Part shown: positions 32,906-44,786 of the stretch, one piece after another
Numbering within the stretch: position 1 is the stretch's first letter
How the letters are laid out: every line of letters starts with the position of its first letter
DNA from: Apiosordaria backusii
Lineage: Eukaryota > Ascomycota > Sordariomycetes > Sordariales > Lasiosphaeriaceae
DNA: 64,000 nucleotides
Assembly (NCBI GenBank): GCA_030549205.1
Contig: JAUKTV010000009.1
Span: 434,001-498,000 of the forward strand
Direction of reading: 5' to 3'
The notes under the pieces: generated by a model
Databases searched by the model: none
What the model saw: only the letters and a program-made list of their open reading frames with translations
Told to the model about the DNA's origin: nothing
Made by a program: the position numbers and the translations under genes

Positions 32906-35900
32906 ATGGCAAGTGAGGCAGAGAGCACCGGGAAATCAGATCCCACCCAGGTTTCTGAAAACACCAAGCCGAACTCTCTTGATCACACGGCAAACGAAAA
33001 GAACGATGCTCCCGCAACAACCCCGCCGAAGGACCCCCAGGCGCGTCCCGAGAGGGAGGCAACTTTCAAAGACTACATACGGGTCTTTACCTATGCAACA
33101 AAATGGGATTTCGCCATGATGGTGGCCGCTGGCATCGCGAGTATCGGAGCAGGTACCACGATGCCGCTCATGAACATTGTCTTTGGAAGACTGATCGGTG
33201 ACTTCAATAATTACTTCACTCCCAGCGCACAATCTCAATCCGACTTTGAGGCGCAAACCAACAAGATGGCGTTATACATCTTCGGCCTGTTCATCGCCCG
33301 CTTCGGCCTCAATTACATCAACAAGTTCTGCTTTCGTCTGATTGGTATCCGGATGTCTGCCGCTATCAGACTGCATTACCTCCGATCTCTATTCGGCCAA
33401 ACCATCCATGTTCTCGACTCGATGCCCTCCGGAACCGCGGCCAGCACCATCACGGGGACCTCCAATACTCTGCAACTGGGAATTTCAGAGAAACTAGGCA
33501 CCTTCCTCGAGTTTTCCTCCACCATCACCACCGCCATCATTGTTGCTTTTACCTACGACTGGGCCCTCACTCTCGTTACAGCATCGGTCATCCTCTTCAT
33601 CTCCCTTGTCATTTCCACCATGCTCCCATTCATTCTCAAGGGCCAGACCAGGCTTACTAAGGCCGAGGCCAAGGGCACATCCGTGGCAGCCGAGTCCTTC
33701 AGCGCTATCAGAATGATCAGCTCCTGCGGTGCAGAGTCTCGGATGGCAAAGAAATACGCCGAATGGGTCAAAAAGGCGAGGCAAGCCGCCCAGTTTTCCT
33801 CCCCCTTTATCTCGATCCAGTTTGGTGGCATCTTCTTCGGTCTGTATGGCTCTTTCGCGTTGGCTTTCTGGTACGGTATGAAGTCTGTGGTCGAAGGACG
33901 TATCGACAACATTGGCACCATTATCATCGTTCTCACGTCTGTCATGATGATGGTCATCTCTCTCGAACGCATCTCCACCCCTCTTATTGCGGTTTCCAAG
34001 GCCATGGTCGCTGCCGCCGAGTTTTTCGCCGTGATTGATGCCCCGAAGCCGAAGATGGGAACACTCAAGGAACCCGACGTTACCGCCGATCAAGATATTG
34101 TCTTCGAGAACGTCGTGTTCGCTTATCCGAGTCGACCGTCCAAGAAAGTGTTGGATGGGCTCAACCTGAGAATTGGCGCCAACATGAACACAGCTATCGT
34201 GGGACCTTCCGGTTCGGGAAAGAGCACAATCGTTGGACTGATCGAGGGATGGTATACCCTTCATGACCAATACGTTATTGCCAAGGCTGTCGCAAAGGAC
34301 AAAGAGAAGGAGAAGAAGCAGAAGGAGAAGGAAAAGAAGAAGAAGGAGGGCAAGGCCGACGAAAAGAGTGAGGACGAGGATGACGAAGCTGGACCCGCCA
34401 CTATCGATGCTGAAGATGTTGGACCTCCTGTGGAACTCAGCGGTATCATCTCGACTTGCGGAAAAGAGCTGAGCGACATCGATATCAAATGGTGGAGATC
34501 GCAAATTGGCCTTGTCCAACAAGAGCCCTTCCTCTTCAACGATACCATCTTCAGTAACGTCGCCACCGGTCTCATTGGAACAGAACATGAAAATGCGTCA
34601 AAGGAGGTCAAATTGAAGCTGGTCAAGGAAGCTTGCGCCGAGAGTTTTGCCGATGAGTTTATCGACCGGTTGCCGGATGGTTATGATACCCAGGTTGGAG
34701 ACTCCGGGGCCAAGTTGAGCGGTGGACAGAGACAGCGAATCGCCATTGCCCGGAGTATCATCAAGAAGCCCAAGATTCTGATTCTGGATGAAGCTACCTC
34801 TGCCATTGATGTTCGCGGCGAGCGGATTGTCCAAGCCGCGCTCGAAAGGGCGTCTGTAGGCCGAACCACCATCACCATTGCCCACCGACTCTCCACTATC
34901 AAGAACGCGGATCGCATTGTTGTCTTGCAGAACGGAAAGGTTGCTGAAGAAGGCACACACGATGGTCTCTTGTCCAACGAGTTAGGTGTCTACTACGGTC
35001 TCGTTCACGCCCAGAAGCTTTCACTTGGTGAGGATACTGGTGAGGATAACCTCCAGGAAGAAGATATCGCTGCCGTCCTGACCAGGGAGAAGAGCGCCGC
35101 ACTGTCAGAAAAGGACGCCACCAAGAAAAATGTTCCTGTCTGGAAAGACCGCAACCTCATCAACGGTTTTGGCAAGCTCCTGTCTGAGCAGCGCAGCAGA
35201 TTTCCGTTTTACATTATTGCTTTGGTTGGTGCCATGGGAGCTGCCTCGGCCATTCCCATCCAGGCTTACCTTTTTGCCCAAGTCGTCGGTGTCTTCCAGG
35301 ATCCCGCGAATCTCCTGGAGGGAGCCACATTCTGGTCAAAAATGTGGGCTGTTTTGGCAGCCGGTGTTGGATTCAGTTACTTCCTTACAACATATGTCTC
35401 GACAAGTGTGGAAGGGTACATCTCTGCTGCGTACAAGCAAGAATACTTCGAATCGATCCTGTTCCAGCCGACGTCTTACTTCGACAAAGACGACAACGCC
35501 ACCGGCCAGCTTACAGCTCGCTTGTCATCTGATCCTCAAGCTCTGAAGGAGATGTTGGGTATCAACATCATGATGATGCTCATCGGCGTCTTCTCTCTCA
35601 TTGGTGCTCTTGCCATCTCCTTTGCCTTTGGTTGGAAACTCGCCTTGGTTGCCACCTGCGTGACTGTTCCTATGGGCTTGTTAGCAGGCTACTACCGCAT
35701 CCGCTACGAACTGCAGTTCAACGCCATGAACGAGGCCGTCTTCCAGGAGTCCTCCAAGTTCGGCGCCGAGTCCATCTCCGCGTTCCGCACCGTCAGCGCC
35801 TTGGTCATGGAGGACAGCATCTGCAACCGGTACCAGAATCTCCTCAATGGGCACGTAACTGGCGCCTATAAGAAAGCCCGCTGGACAACCTTCATCTTTG

Positions 35901-37028
35901 CCTACGCCGACTCTGTCGGTCTCGGCTGCACAGCCCTCATCCTCTGGTACGGCGGCCGTCTCCTCGCCGCAAGGGAGTACGACGTTATCGCCTTCTTGAT
36001 TACCTACATGGCGATGATCCAAGGTGCCGAGTCTGCCGGTCAATGGCTTTCCTTCGGTCCCAACGCTGCGCAGGCTGCCGCGGCCGCGAACAGGATCCTT
36101 CAGGCGAGAGATAGCAAGATCAAAGACTCCGTCTCCGCATCGGAGCAAATCCCCGACACGGAAGGGGGATCAAGATCGAGCTCAAGGACGTCCACTTCAA
36201 GTACCCCACCCGCAACGTGTCCATCTTCCGGGGCTTGAACATCACGATTGAAAAGGGGCAATTCGCCGCGTTGGTCGGTGCTTCCGGGTCAGGGAAAACA
36301 TCGATTGTGTCCCTCCTCGAACGGTTTTACGATGTGAATAAGGGACAGATCCTCTTCAACGGGAAGGACATCTCCGAGGTTAACATTTATGAATACCGCA
36401 AGTTGCTGTCCCTCGTGGCGCAAGAGCCGTCATTGTTTCACGGGACGATCAGGGAGAATATCTTGCTGGGTGTGGATCCGGAGAGTGTGACCGAGGAGGA
36501 GCTGCATAACTGCTGTAAGGATGCGTCGATTCACGAGTTTATCATGAGTTTGCCGGAAGGGTACAACACGAATATTGGGAGCAGGGGAGTGAGCTTGTCG
36601 GGAGGGCAGAAGCAGAGGTTGAGTATTGCGAGGGCGCTGATTAGGAACCCGAGGTGCTGTTGTTGGATGAGGCTACTTCTTCGTTGGATTCTGGTATGTT
36701 CCCCCTTGGTTGATATTGGGGTCGAAGGATGGTGGCTAACAAGATGCACAGAAAGCGAGAAGCTGGTTCAGAAGGCGTTTGAGAGAGTTGCTAAGGGCAG
36801 GACGACGGTTGCTGTGGCGCATAGGTTGGCGACGATTCAGGGGGCGGATGTTATTTATGTGCTTGGGGAGGGTAAGGTGTTGGAGAAGGGGACGCATAAT
36901 GAGTTGTTGAGGAAGAAGGGGGTTTATTGGCATATGGTAAGTTGTTTTCTGTCTGTGATGATCGCATTGGTGGTGAGGGTATGCTAACGTGAGGTGAATA
37001 GTGCCATAACCAAGCTTTGGATCGTTAG
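32906..37028 (+). CDS. Full-length ABC-B (MDR-type) transporter, reading frame broken twice
   Basis: A full transporter with order TMD1-NBD1-TMD2-NBD2. NBD1 has Walker A G-P-S-G-S-G-K-S-T (about residue 431), an insert of about 55 residues very rich in Lys, Glu and Asp (about 453-508), Q-loop W-R-S-Q-I-G-L-V-Q-Q-E-P, signature L-S-G-G-Q-R-Q-R and Walker B I-L-I-L-D-E-A-T-S-A. NBD2 has G-A-S-G-S-G-K-T-S and L-S-G-G-Q-K-Q-R. The frame is open from 32906 to a run of five G at 36164-36168, where one base is missing; a second base is missing near 36648-36655, just before Walker B. Beyond these, two introns (36695-36751 and 36937-37001) lead to the usual end ...N-Q-A-L-D-R at 37028. Domain similarity continues in frame on both sides of each break, so these are sequence errors or very recent mutations. 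Probable role: efflux of lipophilic compounds at the plasma membrane. Confidence 0.85.
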
Positions 37029-37293
37029 ACGATTTGGATTCTTGTCTATTATTTTAACATGGGGGATTGGGGTGGTTTTTTTCTTGGATATAACTCCTTT
37101 TAAACTTTGAGGTCGGCATCCATTCAGCTCATTCTTATAGCAGACAAAGCAAGCGAGCGAGCGAGCGAGTACTTGTTTTTGACAAATATTTCACATAATA
37201 GATATTCTTTTGGATAAGGAATTACCTTTTTCAAGATATGTCCTCATCCCCAAACATCACAGGTGAGTCATCAAAGGGGAACGATGTTCGGGC

Positions 37294-38487
37294 TCATTGC
37301 CCTGATCCTACGTGGTTAGCTTCTGACCACCAATGGGAGGGGGAGAAAACATACGATGCCCCCCCATCAACGACCAAATTCGCCCCCGTGATATACGACG
37401 AGAACCCGCTCGCCAAGAACCCTACCACCCTCGCAATCTCCTTTGGATGAGCAGCTCGTCCGAGTGGTATACCTTCAGCCTTTGGCTTTGTTATCAGCAT
37501 CTCCTTCTTCCCCATCCCATCAGATCCCCAAGATTCGAAAAAAACTCACTTTCGCATCATCACCTTCCTTCCCATCACCACCACCACCAACAACACCACA
37601 GCTCACACAATTCCCCCTCACCCCCGTCCCCCTCAGCACCCCAACGCCCCCCTTCACCGCGCCCAGCACCGCAGCCCTAACCATCTCATACCCCAACCCC
37701 CCACCACCACCACCTTTGTCCCCACTGCCTCCCCCGCCCCCGCCATTCTTCGCCAAAACAGTAATTATACTCCCGTACTTTTGCTGCTTCCTCACAGCCA
37801 TCGGATACCCCCCCTTTTCCGGGGCGAGTTTCCCCATCGCCGCCGGTGCGTGTTTGAGCGCAAAAAACGGCCCCAAAGCGTGGTTTTCGAATAAAGACTG
37901 GAGGATGGGGGTGGTGGTGTCAAAGATGGAGGCTGGGCCGACGAGAGGAGAGGGGGCGCAGACCCAGACGTCTAGTCTGCCGTAGGTGGCGAGAACTTCG
38001 TCGATGAGGGCGAGGGTTTCGTGCTCGGTTGCGGAGGAGGGGGGGAGGTGGGGTAGGGGATTATTTTTGTGAGGGGGGTTGGTTTGTGGGTGGTGGTGGA
38101 GGGGGAGAGGGTGGTGGTGAGGGAGGAGAGGGAGGTTGAGAGAGCGGTGGTGAAGGAGGGGGTGGTGGGGGAGTGGTCGCAGGCGTAGATGGCTGCTGCT
38201 CCGTGGGCTGAGGGAGGGGGAAGGGCGGTTGTTAGTGTTTGGGTATAATAGGTAGGGGGGGTTCGGAGAGGGGGTGGTGTGGACTGACCGGCTAACTCGT
38301 TGATAATGGCTTGTCCGATGGGGTGTGAGGCGCCGGTTACTACGCAGACGAAGCCGTACTGTTTTGGTGTTTGTTTTTGTATCAGTCACACAAAGTTTTA
38401 ATGTTCAAAAGTCGTAGCAAAAAGCAAAAGGGGACAGACAAGTTTGCCATCCTCACGGTAGGGGTTGAATTCATCTGTGGAATCCAT
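37294..38487 (-). CDS. Short-chain dehydrogenase-like protein with one frameshift and altered catalytic site
   Basis: Exons 38487-38440, 38358-38289, 38207-37550 and 37485-37294; about 322 residues once a single-base break is allowed for. Nucleotide-binding V-T-G-A-S-H-P-I-G lies in exon 2, and a typical SDR C-terminus follows: P-L-G-R-A-A-H-P-K-E-I-A-R-V-V-G-F-L-A-S then I-T-G-A-N-L-V-V-D-G-G. In exon 3 the frame changes inside a run of seven C (coding strand; plus 38039-38045), one short of what the frame needs. Where active SDRs have Ser and Y-x-x-x-K, this one has G-S-I-I-T-V-L-A, a long poly-Gly insert, then Y-E-M-V-R, so both Ser and Lys are missing. It may be a non-catalytic member, a specialised enzyme or a decaying gene. 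It is convergent with the ABC transporter. Confidence 0.7.
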
Positions 38488-39555
38488 CTTGACGTTTTGG
38501 CTTTGTTTTCTTCAGAAAATAGATTGAGAAACTACAAGTGCTTTTGGAAGAAGAGAATGAAGACGGGGAGAAGTAGAACAATACACAAGTCCCTCACGAG
38601 AAAAAAAGTTCCAGACTTTAAATACTGCACGGAAATGCAAGAATCCTGTTATGCTCTTCCACGCTTTATCTTCAGCACTTAGACCAGTGATCCAATCAGA
38701 CCCGGCAGTTTGTGGTAGCGATCTGTACCAGCAGCATGGCTTTCTCCGAGGACGCCACGGAGGGGAAAAGCTGCGGGAGATAAGAGAGCTATCTACCCAC
38801 AAGCTACATGTAGGTGGGGGTTTGTTACGACTGTACCGGCATCAAAAGTGACGTAAATGAGCGTTTGGAAGTTTGTTAGGGAGTACAAGCGATAATATTC
38901 AAAGGTGGTGTGGGAGCTATATATCTGGAAAACTCGAATAGCGAGAGCTCAATATTGCTGCTTCAAAAATCAAGATGAAAACTGGGCGGTTGACATGAGC
39001 TTAGCTGCCAACCTTTAGATTGACCAGCGCTACCATGATTTGTTGGTATTCTCGTGTTGTAGGAATTACAATCAGTATAGGAGAAACTGATTGGTAGGAT
39101 ATTGAGCGGTGCTGTGGTCCTCTGCCTATGAGATCTGCTTTGAGACTTGACCCCTTTTCCGGTCGCTGTATCTATGGAGCTGGCCATGGATGGCTTCGAG
39201 TGCCAGGTTCCAACCAGGTCGTCCTAGAACTAGATGTTGATCCACAACAGAAAAGAGACAGGGAGCATAGATCCTACAAATGTAACCTAGACACACAAGA
39301 CCACGGGGAACACATCATTGTTTAGGGGATGACATTGGTTGGTTGGTACACAGGAGGGTCAGCGGCAGTGCTTACGCGATGCGATGCGTGAAGGACTCTC
39401 AAGACTAGTTTATACAAAGGGAATACAACTGCCTCTCTCCCTTGCCCCCCAGATCTCCTTTTTCTTGCTCACTCTCGGTGTAGGGTTGATGATGGAAGAA
39501 AAAAAGGTGAGCTTCTATCACGCAAAGAACCGCTTTTATGGCACTAGACGACAAT
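38488..39555. other. Intergenic between the SDR and ATP3 genes
   Basis: Upstream region of the SDR-like gene and 3' region of ATP3. I see no gene; frames such as 38371-38682 (+) lack domains. Confidence 0.5.
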
Positions 39556-40786
39556 TTACATGTCCGCAGAAGCGGTGGCACCAGTGATAATTTCAACCAA
39601 CTCGCTGGTAATGACGGCCTGGCGGGTACGGTTGAAGAGAATCTGGTACTTGCTGATCATCTCACCAGCGTTCTTGGAAGCGTTCTGTGACATGTGGGTC
39701 AGAAACTGAAACTCGAGAGGAATATAAAGTCAGTGGAACAGAAACTTACATCCATGGCGTTGCGGCGGGCAGAGATCTCGCAGGCGTGACCCTCGGCAAG
39801 AGCCCAGTAGAGGGAGTTGGCGAGGGAGTACTCGCGGAGGTTGCCAAGGACACCCTCCTCGACCTCAAAAGCGGCAAAGTTGGCTATAACGGCAAAAAAT
39901 CAGCCAGAGGTTCATCTGGAAACCAGAAACTTGATAGGGGCTACGCACGGGAGTTGGCGAAAGCCTCCTCGGAAAATCCCTCAATGATGGTGGGCTCGTA
40001 GCTGGTGGCGTTGACGAACTTGTTGTAAAGAATCTCAACCTCGGAGTAGTCGCCCTGGAGCTGGACGATCTGGTCGGCAATGGACTGAGCCTCGGTGAAG
40101 GAAGGGATGTCCTTGCCAACGCCAGCGAAGCTGAGAACGATGTTCTTAGCATGGGTACGCGACAGCTGGGCCTTGGCCTTCTCGCCGAGGATGACGAGGT
40201 CGAAGTTCCCCCCCTCGGTAGCGGCTCTCCGGCGGATGAAGCGAGCGAGACCAGAGTGAACACCACCGCAAAGACCCTTGTCGGAGCTGCAGACGACAAC
40301 GAGCTTCTTCTTGCCCTCGCCCTCGAGGGGCTTTGTCTCGGCCGACTCGTAAACCTTGTTGCTGGTCTGGCCGTAGCTGCGCGACTCGGCCATGGCACGC
40401 TGGGCACGGGTGAGCTTGGTCGAGGCAACGATCTTCATCGTCTTAGTGATCTTCTCGATGTTGCGAATCGACTTGAGGCGGTCCTCGATTTCACGAAGGG
40501 TAGCGTAGGTGGCGGCCGGAGCTGCAGCTCTGCTTGTCGCAATCGTGGGTTAGTATTTTTGATCTGCCGCATGTCCCTCCCCTCCATGCCCCTTCATGCC
40601 ATGTCCTCCCCATCCATCCAACTCCTCCACCATATCGTGTTGTGCTGTCGGTGCTGCTGGGGCCTCTCGACGGCTTTCCTAGGGAGCTCGGGGCATGACG
40701 AAAAAGTCCAGGAAAAGCATTTGCACATACCGGGAGGAGGCGGCAGCGCCGGCTCTCAAAGCCGGGCGGGCAGCTCTTGACAGCAT
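39556..40786 (-). CDS. ATP3: ATP synthase gamma subunit, mitochondrial
   Basis: Four exons (40786-40731, 40529-39949, 39883-39750, 39684-39556) give 299 residues. The gamma subunit is the central rotor shaft of mitochondrial F1-ATPase. The first 20 or so residues, with Arg and Ala and no acidic residue, are the import presequence. Mature N-terminus: A-T-L-R-E-I-E-D-R-L-K-S-I-R-N-I-E-K-I-T-K, the coiled coil. The conserved V-V-C-S-S-D-K-G-L-C-G-G is in exon 2, and the C-terminal helix N-A-S-K-N-A-G-E-M-I followed by N-R-T-R-Q-A-V-I-T-S-E-L-V-E-I is in exon 4. The first intron ends in AAGCAG, giving two in-frame acceptors three bases apart (exon 2 from 40529 or 40532). Divergent from TOP1 across 853 bases. 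Confidence 0.95.
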
Positions 40787-41639
40787 GGCGAAAGGATCTG
40801 GGGAATGTTCTCTGCTGGCTGGCTGTGGCCCCGGTTGACCACGATAAATGTGCTGGCGTCAATTGAGCGGGAGGTTGTGGCTCAATCGAACGGAGATGCG
40901 CAATTGGCGTGAGAGGTTTGCTGAGCTCAGGATCCACACCCATCCCGCTTCCTGCTCGTGCACGGCAACAATCCTCTGCCAGCTTGTGGCTCTGTGGCTC
41001 GCCCTTCCATTTTTCCAGGCTTTCCCGGTAGGAACCAAGTGGCAGCCAGCTGGCGGAACCGGAATTCCATCTGGACTTTCTGGGCGTGTTCTTCAGTGCC
41101 CCACCTCTGGTGGCAGCTTAGTCATGGATTGATGGATGGTTGCCCAGATCAGTGCAGAACCCCCCTGCCTAGCGTTTCTTCACGCTACGAAACTTGACTG
41201 CGTGTCTGTCCCGGCCGCACAGAGGCAGAAGAGGCTACCAAGGCTCGCCAAGTGGATCCACCCCGTGCCCATAATTATCTTTAACCTCGTCCGTTGCCCC
41301 AGCTCTGGACTCGCGGAATCCCTCTTTTTCCCTCCCTGGGTCTTCCTCACACCTCAACACGTTCTCTGTCTCACGCATTGCTTCCTTATAGACAAGAGGC
41401 CGTCGTCTGCGCGTCTTTCCCCCTTCAGCAACACCGACTTTCCAGTTCAACAGCCTCGTACATTCCTTCGCTTCCGAAAGCCGGCCTTTCTTACAAGACT
41501 GGGCCAGTTTTGCTTTCGCGAATCCAGCCATTTTCCAGTTCACGTCCTTCGACTGCGCCGCTTTGCGCCTTCCTCGCCTTCTTCGCCTGCCACTCCGCTC
41601 CGTCGACCGCAATACTCGTGATCAATAGCAATTTCAATC
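40787..41639. other. Divergent promoter region of ATP3 and TOP1
   Basis: It holds the start regions of both genes; C/T-rich stretches near 41325-41440 fit a TOP1 5' leader. The overlapping open frames at 41136-41650 read through this leader and show no domain. Confidence 0.5.
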
Positions 41640-44600
41640 ATGGCTTCTGACAGCTCTGACGATGACAGGCCTTTGGCAGGCACGAACGGTTATAGTAAGT
41701 CATCAGTCTCCCTACTCCTAGAGCCGTCACACTTTAGGTCCAACGCCAATTTCTTGCCTCCTCAACGTACACCAACGCCGTGACACGCACTCGGAATTCG
41801 TGCCAGGTTGACGTGTCACAACTCTCACCACGGCGATCTCGTTTGACTGCTTGCCTCGCTTGCTTCTTATGCAGGCAATGCACGGTTGAATGCTATTGTT
41901 GCGTGTCGCGCCGTCGAAGGACTATCCCGAAAAAATACCTTGCTAACAAGCCGCTCACCAGAGTCCGCTCCCAAGATCTCGCCATCTGCCGACCGTAAAA
42001 TGGATAAACTCGCTTCTAGGGCCCGCCCGGCTCCCCCGAATGTCTCGATTCGCAATGGTCCAGTAAAGGAGGATGCGATGGACATCGACTCTACCCCAAA
42101 TGGAGGTCCGAAACGGAAAGCGCGCAGTTCCCTTGGTCAGGCCGTCAATTACAAGGACGAGTCGGAGAGCGATGACGGTGCACCACTGGTAAGTCATCTC
42201 GGTTAGTGTAGGATTTCATCAACTGACCCTCTTCCAAGGCCAAGCGTCAAAAGTCAAAACACAAACAGGAAGACTCCGATAGTGACGATGAGCCAATCGC
42301 GAGAAAGAAGAATGGTGCCAAGTTGCCACCTTCCATCAAGGACACCGCCATGGTCGACTCGTCGGATGATGACCAACCTCTAGGGACAAAGATTGCACAG
42401 AGGAAAGCGGCGATTGAGAAGTCTGCTGCCAAGAAGAAGCCGGCTCCAAAAAAGGTCATCAAGGAGGAGTCGGATGACGAGCCGCTCGCAAAGCCCAAGA
42501 AACGCCAGTCAAATGGTGTCTCAGCTGCCAAAAAGACGAATGGCGTCAAAAAGGAAGAGTCGGATTCAGATGCACCCATTGCCAAGAAGATCAAAAAGGA
42601 GACTCCCGCCAAAGGCAAGGCCAAGGCTGCTGCTGCACCTGCCAAAAAGGGCAGATTGGTCAAAGAGGAGTCGGTGGCCAATAGTGCTGCTGATGAGGAG
42701 GAAGAAGAGGAAGAGTATCGGTGGTGGGATGCCCCAAAGAAGGAGGATGATTCCATCAAGTGGACCACCTTGGAGCACAATGGTGTTCTCTTTCCACCTG
42801 CCTATGAGTCTCTTCCCAAGAACGTCAAGCTCATATACAATGGCATACCCGTCGATCTGCACATTGATGCCGAAGAGGTGGCGACATTTTTTGGCTCCAT
42901 GCTTCATTCCACCCAGAACGTCGAGAATCCTACATTCCAGAAGAACTTCTTCAAGGATTTTAAGGATATTCTCAAACAAACCGGCGGCGCGAAGGACAAG
43001 GATGGTAAGCCTGTCGACATCAAGGAGTTTGCCAAGCTCGACTTCACCAAGATCTTCGAGCACTACAAGGGCTTGAGTGACGCGAAAAAGGCTCGCCCAG
43101 CTGCTGAGAAGAAAGCGGAGAAGGCCGAGAGGGACAAATTTGAGGCGCCTTTCATGTACTGCAAGTGGGATGGCCGGAAAGAAAAGGTGGGCAACTTCCG
43201 CGTTGAACCGCCAGGGCTCTTCCGTGGTCGTGGCGAACATCCCAAAACTGGTACCGTCAAGAAGCGAGTTATGCCTGAGCAGGTCACCATTAACATTGGC
43301 AAGGAGGCCAAGGTTCCCGATCCGCCAGCGGGGCACAAGTGGAAAGCCGTGCAGCACGACAACAAGGCAACTTGGCTGGCTATGTGGCAAGAGAACGTCA
43401 ATGGAAATTACAAGTATGTGATGCTGGCTGCCAACAGCACCGTCAAGGGCCAAGCCGACTTCAAGAAGTTCGAGAAGGCCCGCGAACTCAAGAAGCACAT
43501 TGAGAAGATCCGAGCTGACTACACTGCTGAGCTCAAATCCGAGGTTATGGCAGACCGACAACGCGCCACTGCCATGTACCTCATTGACAAGTTTGCGCTC
43601 AGAGCTGGTAATGAGAAGGATACCGAAAATGAAGCAGAGACGGTGGGCTGCTGTTCGCTCAAGTTCGAGCACGTTACTCTCAGGGAGCCAAACACGGTCA
43701 TTTTCGACTTCCTGGGTAAAGACAGCATTCGCTTCTACAATGAGTTCACGGTTGAACGGCAGGTCTTCAAGAACCTGAAGTTGTTCAAGAAGCCTCCAAA
43801 GGCGGACGGCGATGACATCTTTGACAGGCTCACTGTAAGTCTCATTTGATTCTGAGGATGACCCACAGTTGATCACTAACGCGCCCTGCAGACCTCGCAA
43901 CTCAACAAGCATCTCTCCAGCTACATGGCTGGTCTCACGGCAAAGGTGTTCCGTACCTACAATGCCTCCTACACAATGTCAACGCTTCTTCAGTCGCTGC
44001 CAGTCGAGAACATCACCATGGCTGAGAAGATCAAGCTGTACAATGATTGCAACCGCGAGGTCGCCGTTCTTTGCAACCACAAGCGTACCGTCGGCGCGGC
44101 CCATGAGGCGCAGATGGAGAAGCTGGGAGACCGCATCAAGGGTCTCAAATACCAAAAGTGGCGCACCAAGATGATGATGCTTGATCTGGACCCCAAGCTT
44201 AAGAAGAAGAAGGGCGCTGAGTACTTTGCGCTCGACGAAGACATTACACAGGAGTGGCTCTTGGAGCACCAGAAGTTTCTAGTGGAGGAGCAGACGACCA
44301 AAATCACGAAGAAGTTTGAAAAGGATAACGAGAAGCGTGCTGCCGACGGCGAACCTCCGTTGCCCGAAAAGGAGCTTAAGGAGCGACTCAAGGTGGCCAC
44401 GGAACTTGAGGCCAAGTACAAGAAGGAAAACAAGACGAAGAAGGTGGAGGCCGAAGGCAAGGGTCCGACCGTGGAGAAGCTTGAAGCCGCTGTTAGCAAG
44501 TTCGATGACCGTATCAAGACTCTCGAGCTGCAGTGCGCTGATCGGGAGGGTAACAAAGAGGTTGCCCTGGGCACATCCAAGATCGTAAGTTTCCTGGCAG

Positions 44601-44786
44601 TGATGTATTGCTTCAAATGATGAATACTAACAAATTTCTCTGCAGAACTACATCGACCCCCGCCTCACAGTGGTCTTTGCCAAGAAGTTCAACGTTCCTA
44701 TTGAGAAGTTCTTCTCCAAGACGCTACGCGACAAATTCAAGTGGGCGATCGAGTCCGTCGGCGACGACGACACATGGGAGTTCTGA
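41640..44786 (+). CDS. TOP1: DNA topoisomerase I (type IB)
   Basis: Five exons (41640-41694, 41962-42188, 42239-43834, 43892-44584, 44646-44786) give 903 residues. The enzyme nicks and reseals one strand to relax supercoils ahead of polymerases. The first 240 residues are Lys/Glu/Ser-rich and disordered, with nuclear localisation motifs such as K-R-Q-K-S-K-H-K. The core begins with W-W and continues through K-W-D-G-R-K-E-K and the conserved I-D-K-F-A-L-R-A-G-N-E-K. A charged coiled-coil linker follows, then the catalytic N-Y-I-D-P-R with Tyr at about residue 859. Intron 1 (41695-41961) has a good branch site just before 41961, but an alternative acceptor at 41874 would add 29 residues in frame; I prefer the shorter form because its peptide looks more like other fungal enzymes. 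Confidence 0.93.

Noticed and set aside
33494..34588. 364-codon minus frame inside the transporter gene
   Set aside because: It is the antisense shadow of a clearly coding ABC transporter exon.
37443..37985. Pro/Ser-rich plus-strand frame of 180 codons
   Set aside because: It is the antisense of the Gly-rich SDR exon, whose motifs and splice sites support the minus strand.
42566..43912. 448-codon minus frame across TOP1
   Set aside because: It is the antisense shadow of TOP1; it runs through the TOP1 intron without any domain of its own.
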